In this document: positions 59,822 to 64,000 of the stretch, piece after piece
How positions within the stretch are numbered: position 1 is the stretch's first letter
How the letters are laid out: the number at the start of each line of letters is the position of its first letter
Assembly (NCBI RefSeq): GCF_051124815.1
Contig: NZ_CP118485.1
Coordinates: forward strand, 868,001 to 932,000
Reading direction: 5' to 3'
DNA length: 64,000 bases
Source of the DNA: Azospirillum sp051124815
GTDB lineage: Bacteria; Pseudomonadota; Alphaproteobacteria; Azospirillales; Azospirillaceae
Notes under the pieces: model-generated
Told to the model about the DNA's origin: nothing
Database searches by the model: none
What the model saw: only the letters and a program-made list of their open reading frames with translations
Position numbers and translations under genes: made by a program

Positions 59822-62245
59822 ATGGTCAACACCACAGCCTTGTCCCCCCTGAAGGAGTGTCCCGAGCCGCAAGCTCCGCGAACCGGACGGACGCTCCGCA
59901 CCCGCCTGCGGTGGCGGCGCGGCCGGCAGGCATCCGCGGTTCCCCGCCTGTATCTGGCGACCGACGCGGCCGGCGACGGGCTGTGGGACTGGGACATGGC
60001 CAGCGGCGCGGTGTGGTACAGCCCGCGCTGGCAGACGATGCTTGGCTTCACGCCGGGCGAGGTGCCGCCGCATGTCGATTTCTGGCGCTCCCGCGTGCAT
60101 CCCGAGGATCTGCCGCTGGTCGAGTCGGCGCTGGCGGCGCATCTGGCCGGCGAGCGCCCGGTCTATGAATGCGAGCACCGCGTCCTCACCAAGTCGGGGG
60201 CGTGGCTGTGGATTCTCGACCGCGGCCGGGTGGTGGCCTGGGATGCGGAGCGCCATCCGTCCCGCATGATCGGCACCCATGTCGACATCTCCGCCCGCAG
60301 ACGGATCGAGGAGCAGTTGGCCGAGAGCCGGATGCAGCTGGACGCCATTCTCGACAACGCGCCGGTGGGGGTCCTGCTGGTCGACCGCGACAGGGTGATC
60401 CGCCGCGTCAACAAGTCGGTGGCCGCCACCTTCCAGCGCAAGCTGGAGGACATCGTCGGCTGCAGCGCCCGCGTCATCTACGGCGACCACCGGGTGTTCG
60501 AGGAGGTGGGCCGGCGCGCCTATCCGCGGATGCAGGCCGGCGGCCAGTTCGATGAAGAGGTGGTGATGCGCCGCGCCGACGGCGCCGACATCCGCTGCCG
60601 CCTGATCGGCCGGTCGGTGAAGGCGGGCGATCCCGACCGCGGTTATGTCTGGGTGGTGGAGGACGTCACCGTCCGCTGGCGTGCCGAACAGGCTCTGAAC
60701 GACCGCGCCGGCTTCCAGCGCGTGCTGCTGGACACGGTTCCGGTGCCGATCTTCGTGCAGGACGTGATGGGCCATTACGTCGACGCCAACAGCGCCTTCG
60801 AACGCTGGATGGGCATCGACCGGCAGGCGCTGTTCGGCCGCACCGTCTTCGATCTCGCCCCGCCGCACGTCGCCGAGGCGGACGAGGCGGCGGACAAGGC
60901 CCTGCTGGCCGACCAGAAGCCGCAGAGCTACGAGACGCAGTTGCGCTCCGCCGACGGGACGCTGCGCGACGTGCTGTTCTCCAAGGCGGTCTATTGCCGG
61001 ACGGGCGGCAAGCCGGCCGGGATCGTCGGCGCGGTGATGGACATCAGCGAGCGCAAGCATGCCGAACAGGCCCTGCTGGAACGGCAGCAGCTGTTCGAGC
61101 AGATTTTCGTCGCCAGCTGCGCGGTGAAGCTGCTGATCGACCCGGCGGACGGGCGGATCGTCGACGCCAACCCGGCAGCGGCGGCGTTCTACGGCTATCC
61201 GCTCGACCGGCTGCGCAGCATGCATATCCAGGACATCAATGCCGCCCCGCGCACCGCGGTGGAGCGGGACCTGCGCCACGCGGGCAGCGCCGGGCAGCGG
61301 CATTTCCAGTTCCGCCACCGGCTGGCTTCCGGCGAGATCCGCGATGTCGAGGTCTATATCAGCAACATCGTCGTGCATGGCCGCACCATGCTGATGTCGC
61401 TGATCCACGACATCACCGACCGCTGCCTTGCCGCCGACGCGCTTCGCCGCAAGACGCGGGAGCTTGAACGCTCCAACGCCGAGCTGGAGGCCTTCGCCTA
61501 CGTCGCCTCGCACGACCTGCGCCAGCCGCTGCGCGTGATCACCAGCTACCTGACGCTGCTGGAACGGGGCCTGGGCAAGTCGCTGGACGAGGAGGGGCGG
61601 GAGTGCATCGACTTCGCCCGCGACGGCGCCCAGCGCATGGACCGGCTGATCGTCGACCTGCTGGAATATTCACGGGTCGGGCGCAAGGCCAAGCCCTTCC
61701 GCCCGGTGCCGCTGGAAGAACCGCTGCGTCTCGCCCTGCTGAACCTGGAGGTGGCGGTACAGGACGCCGGCGCCACGGTGACCGTCGAGATGGACGGCGA
61801 TGGTATGACGCCGGCGGTGGCCGGCGATGACAACGAGCTGATGCGGCTGTTCCAGAACCTGATCGGCAACGCGGTGAAGTACCGGGAGCCCGGCCGTCCG
61901 CCCATCGTGCGCGTCGCCGTCGCGGCGGATCGGCAGGACGGCGCCGCGGTCTGGCGGATCGACATCCGCGACAACGGCATCGGCATCGCCGCCGAGGACC
62001 GCGAGCGCGTCTTCGGCATCTTCCAGCGGCTGCACCGCCGCGACGAATATGAGGGCACCGGCGTCGGCCTGGCGGTCTGCAAGAAGATCGTCGAGCATCA
62101 TGGCGGCCGGCTGTGGGTCGACGACGTTCCCGGCGACGATCTGTGCGGGGAGGACGGGCGTCCCTGCGGCAGCCTGTTCCGCATGGTCCTGCCGGCCCTG
62201 GATGGAAAGGTGGAAAAGGGCGAAGGAGCCCCGAGCCCGCCATGA
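59822..62245 (+). CDS. Multi-PAS sensor histidine kinase
   Basis: 807 residues, no transmembrane segment, so cytoplasmic. Four PAS/PAC units (about 40-165, 175-285, 295-410, 415-535: WDWDMASGAVWYSPRWQTMLGFTPGEVPPHVDFWRSRVHPEDL; VGVLLVDRDRVIRRVNKSV; VPIFVQDVMGHYVDANSAFERWMG; VDANPAAAAFYGYPLDRL) feed a HisKA domain (AYVASHDLRQPLRVITSYLTLLERGL) and HATPase_c with NLIGNAVKYRE, DIRDNGIGIAAED, FGIFQRLHRRDEYEGTGVGLAVCKKIVEHHGG. It resembles phytochrome-like kinases. Overlaps the next kinase gene by four bases. Confidence 0.93.
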   Translation: MVNTTALSPLKECPEPQAPRTGRTLRTRLRWRRGRQASAVPRLYLATDAAGDGLWDWDMASGAVWYSPRWQTMLGFTPGEVPPHVDFWRSRVHPEDLPLVESALAAHLAGERPVYECEHRVLTKSGAWLWILDRGRVVAWDAERHPSRMIGTHVDISARRRIEEQLAESRMQLDAILDNAPVGVLLVDRDRVIRRVNKSVAATFQRKLEDIVGCSARVIYGDHRVFEEVGRRAYPRMQAGGQFDEEVVMRRADGADIRCRLIGRSVKAGDPDRGYVWVVEDVTVRWRAEQALNDRAGFQRVLLDTVPVPIFVQDVMGHYVDANSAFERWMGIDRQALFGRTVFDLAPPHVAEADEAADKALLADQKPQSYETQLRSADGTLRDVLFSKAVYCRTGGKPAGIVGAVMDISERKHAEQALLERQQLFEQIFVASCAVKLLIDPADGRIVDANPAAAAFYGYPLDRLRSMHIQDINAAPRTAVERDLRHAGSAGQRHFQFRHRLASGEIRDVEVYISNIVVHGRTMLMSLIHDITDRCLAADALRRKTRELERSNAELEAFAYVASHDLRQPLRVITSYLTLLERGLGKSLDEEGRECIDFARDGAQRMDRLIVDLLEYSRVGRKAKPFRPVPLEEPLRLALLNLEVAVQDAGATVTVEMDGDGMTPAVAGDDNELMRLFQNLIGNAVKYREPGRPPIVRVAVAADRQDGAAVWRIDIRDNGIGIAAEDRERVFGIFQRLHRRDEYEGTGVGLAVCKKIVEHHGGRLWVDDVPGDDLCGEDGRPCGSLFRMVLPALDGKVEKGEGAPSPP

Positions 62246-63888
62246 CGGTGCAGCCATCGCCCGCCATGCGCCGGGCGCTTCCGGCCCCTCTGCGCCGGCT
62301 GCTGTCCGCCGGACGGCGCATCTGGAAGCTTGCAGCCCTCCAATCGGCGGTGACGCTGGTGCTGGCGGTGGGCTATGTCTGGATGAGCGACGTCTACATC
62401 CGCGTCGAGGTGGCCGAATACCGGGCCGGCGCGGCGCTGACCGCCTCCTCGCTGGCCAGCACGCTGTCGAGCGCGCTGAACGAGCGTCTCGCCCTGGTCC
62501 GCGGCCTGACCGCCTTCGTCGAGGTGGCCTCCGGCGCCGGGAACTTCGCCGACCAGTTCCCGCGCTATGCGGAAAGCCTGCGGCGGTCGGTGGTGGGGGT
62601 GCGCAACATCTCCGCCGCGCCGGATTTCGTCGTCCGCATCGTCTATCCGCTGGAAGGCAACAGGAAGGTCCTGGGCAACGACCTGCTGAAGGATCCCCGG
62701 CCGGGCTTCGCCGAGACGGTGCAGCGCGCGATCATCAGCCGCGACGTGACCATCCACGGCCCGATCGGCCTGCTGCAGGGCGGGCAGGGGCTGATCGCCC
62801 GTCAGATCGTCTATGGACCGGACAAGCCGTGGGGCGCCGTCGGTCTGGTGTTCGACGTCGGCGCCATTCTGGACGAGGTGCGTTTCGACCGGGTACCGCC
62901 GCACCTGGGCTTCGCCCTGGTGACCGATTCCGGACAGCGGGTGGCGGGCGACACGTCGGTGCTGGGGAACGACCCGCTGGTCGAGCGGATCAACCTGCCG
63001 GAAGGCCATTGGGAACTGGCGCTGGCCCCCCGCAGCAGCTGGGAGACGCTGGCTCATGCCGACCCGACCTTCCGCGGCTTCCAGGCCGCCTTCCTGCTGC
63101 TGTCCCTGCTGACCGAGGCGATCACCTTCATGGCGGTCAGCCGCCGCTATTCTCTGGAACGGCAGGTCGATCTGCGCACCGCCGAGCTTGGCCGCACCAA
63201 GAACGAGCTGGAACAGTTCGCCTATGCCACCGCCCATGACCTGCAGGAACCGCTGCGCGCCATCGCCAGCTATGCCCAGCTTCTGGAGAAGCAGCAGAAG
63301 GGCAGGCTGGACGAGGAGAGCGAAGGCTTCATCCGCGAGATCGTCGACGGCGCCGGCCGGCTGAAGATGCTGCTGCGCGACGTGCAGCTGTTCCTGGCGG
63401 AGGACCGGGTGCCGCTGGGCGGCGTCGTCGTGCCGGCGGGCGACGCGCTGAAGGCCGCCCTGACCGCGCTGAAGCGGCGCATCGCCGAAGCCGGGGCCAG
63501 CGTGACCGCGGAGGACCTGCCGGAGGTGCAGGGTGACGAGCGGCGCCTGCGCGAGATCTTCATCGTGCTGATCGGCAATGCCATCGAATACCGCCATCCC
63601 GGCCGCGCGGCGGAGGTTCACGTCTCCCACCGGCGGGTGGACGGCCACGACGTGATCGACGTGCGCGACAACGGCATCGGCATCGACCCGCGCTACCGCG
63701 ACCAGATCTTCGAGGTGTTCCGGCGCCTGCATTCGCGGGACGAGCATCCCGGCACCGGCATGGGTCTGGCCATCGCCCGCAAGATGGCGGAGCGGTTGGG
63801 CGGCCGCATCACCGTCGCCTCCAGCCCCGGCATCGGCAGCGTCTTTTCCATCCATCTGCCCACCCCCGCCTTCCGAGGATTCCCCTGA
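62242..63888 (+). CDS. CHASE-domain membrane sensor histidine kinase
   Basis: 548 residues from ATG 62242, overlapping the previous stop (ATGA). Transmembrane helix 1 (LAALQSAVTLVLAVGYVWMSDVYI), a CHASE-type periplasmic domain (about 60-265; LASTLSSALNERLALVRGLTAFVEVA ... GVRNISAAPDFVVRIVYPLEGN), transmembrane helix 2 (AFLLLSLLTEAITFMAVS), HisKA (YATAHDLQEPLRAIASYAQLLEKQ) and HATPase_c (FIVLIGNAIEYRHPG, DVRDNGIGIDPRYRDQIFEVFRRLHSRDEHPGTGMGLAIARKMAERLGG). Followed directly by a response regulator. Confidence 0.92.
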   Translation: MTVQPSPAMRRALPAPLRRLLSAGRRIWKLAALQSAVTLVLAVGYVWMSDVYIRVEVAEYRAGAALTASSLASTLSSALNERLALVRGLTAFVEVASGAGNFADQFPRYAESLRRSVVGVRNISAAPDFVVRIVYPLEGNRKVLGNDLLKDPRPGFAETVQRAIISRDVTIHGPIGLLQGGQGLIARQIVYGPDKPWGAVGLVFDVGAILDEVRFDRVPPHLGFALVTDSGQRVAGDTSVLGNDPLVERINLPEGHWELALAPRSSWETLAHADPTFRGFQAAFLLLSLLTEAITFMAVSRRYSLERQVDLRTAELGRTKNELEQFAYATAHDLQEPLRAIASYAQLLEKQQKGRLDEESEGFIREIVDGAGRLKMLLRDVQLFLAEDRVPLGGVVVPAGDALKAALTALKRRIAEAGASVTAEDLPEVQGDERRLREIFIVLIGNAIEYRHPGRAAEVHVSHRRVDGHDVIDVRDNGIGIDPRYRDQIFEVFRRLHSRDEHPGTGMGLAIARKMAERLGGRITVASSPGIGSVFSIHLPTPAFRGFP

Positions 63889-64000
63889 TGCAGGACCTGA
63901 CCACCCCCTTCGAGATCCTGCTGGTCGAGGACGATCCGGCCGACGCCGGCCTTGCCAAGCGCGCTTTGCGCGACGGGCGCATCCTGTGCAACGTCGCCCA
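63888..64000 (+). CDS. Response regulator receiver protein (5' end only)
   Basis: The window ends inside the gene. The first 37 codons read MQDLTTPFEILLVEDDPADAGLAKRALRDGRILCNVA, with the acidic pocket EDD of a receiver domain and the EDDPADAGLAKRAL pattern of Rcp1-like single-domain regulators. The start codon overlaps the stop of the CHASE kinase (TGATG), so it is probably its partner. Confidence 0.88.
   Translation, partial: MQDLTTPFEILLVEDDPADAGLAKRALRDGRILCNVA

Noticed and set aside
56971..60051. 1026-codon open frame on the minus strand opposite the Aer-type receptor
   Set aside because: Same GC artefact: no domain recognisable, and the plus strand encodes a complete receptor with ordered domains.

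Overview
The window looks like part of the chromosome of a GC-rich (roughly two-thirds G+C) alphaproteobacterium of the Rhodospirillales, most likely Azospirillum or a close relative. This rests on gene order (ribDEBH-nusB-thiL-hppA; cytochrome bc1 chaperone-DUF177-rpmF-plsX-fabH-ihfA-merR; carA-yqeY-dnaG-rpoD; aroQ-accB-accC) and on an Aer-type receptor carrying a C-terminal PilZ domain, an architecture described in Azospirillum brasilense. No species was confirmed by search.

Layout. 1-8567 (minus strand): H+-pyrophosphatase (cut by the window edge), a FliL-like protein, thiL, nusB, the riboflavin genes ribH/ribB/ribE/ribD and a BamE-type lipoprotein. 8700-13568 (plus): bc1 chaperone, DUF177, rpmF, plsX, fabH, ihfA and a MerR regulator, then tRNA-Pro(GGG). 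13922-22602: accessory and mixed genes: a cysteine-rich small protein, a chemoreceptor, the ohr/ohrR peroxide pair, an acetyltransferase, serA, an ArsC-type protein, prmB, a secreted HExxH protein and an HNH endonuclease. 22663-30563: carA, yqeY, a Uma2 protein, dnaG and rpoD. 30696-36470: a CAU-anticodon tRNA, a three-gene ABC exporter, and an ECF sigma/anti-sigma pair. 36613-43282: an alcohol dehydrogenase followed by trehalose/glycogen enzymes. 43861-53178: PilZ-like, polysaccharide deacetylase, L,D-transpeptidase/MepK-like pair, an HTH regulator with a long AT-rich upstream region, and a dynamin-like GTPase. 53287-64000: a solute-binding protein, aroQ-accBC, Aer-PilZ receptor, and two histidine kinases plus the start of a response regulator.

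The most striking feature is a 314-residue intein with a two-motif LAGLIDADG endonuclease inside DnaG primase. It sits between the two halves of the zinc ribbon, so that the first residue after the intein is itself a predicted zinc ligand. Primase can therefore only fold its zinc domain after splicing. The intein has visibly different codon use from the rest of dnaG, suggesting acquisition by homing.

Other points worth checking are an Arg in place of the catalytic His of lumazine synthase, a GTP-cyclohydrolase-II-like domain that has lost its zinc cysteines, OhrR-type operators upstream of both ohr and ohrR, an FNR/FixK-type box upstream of the aerotaxis receptor, a candidate ECF promoter upstream of its own sigma factor, and a divergent pair that probably makes and cleaves 3-3 peptidoglycan cross-links.
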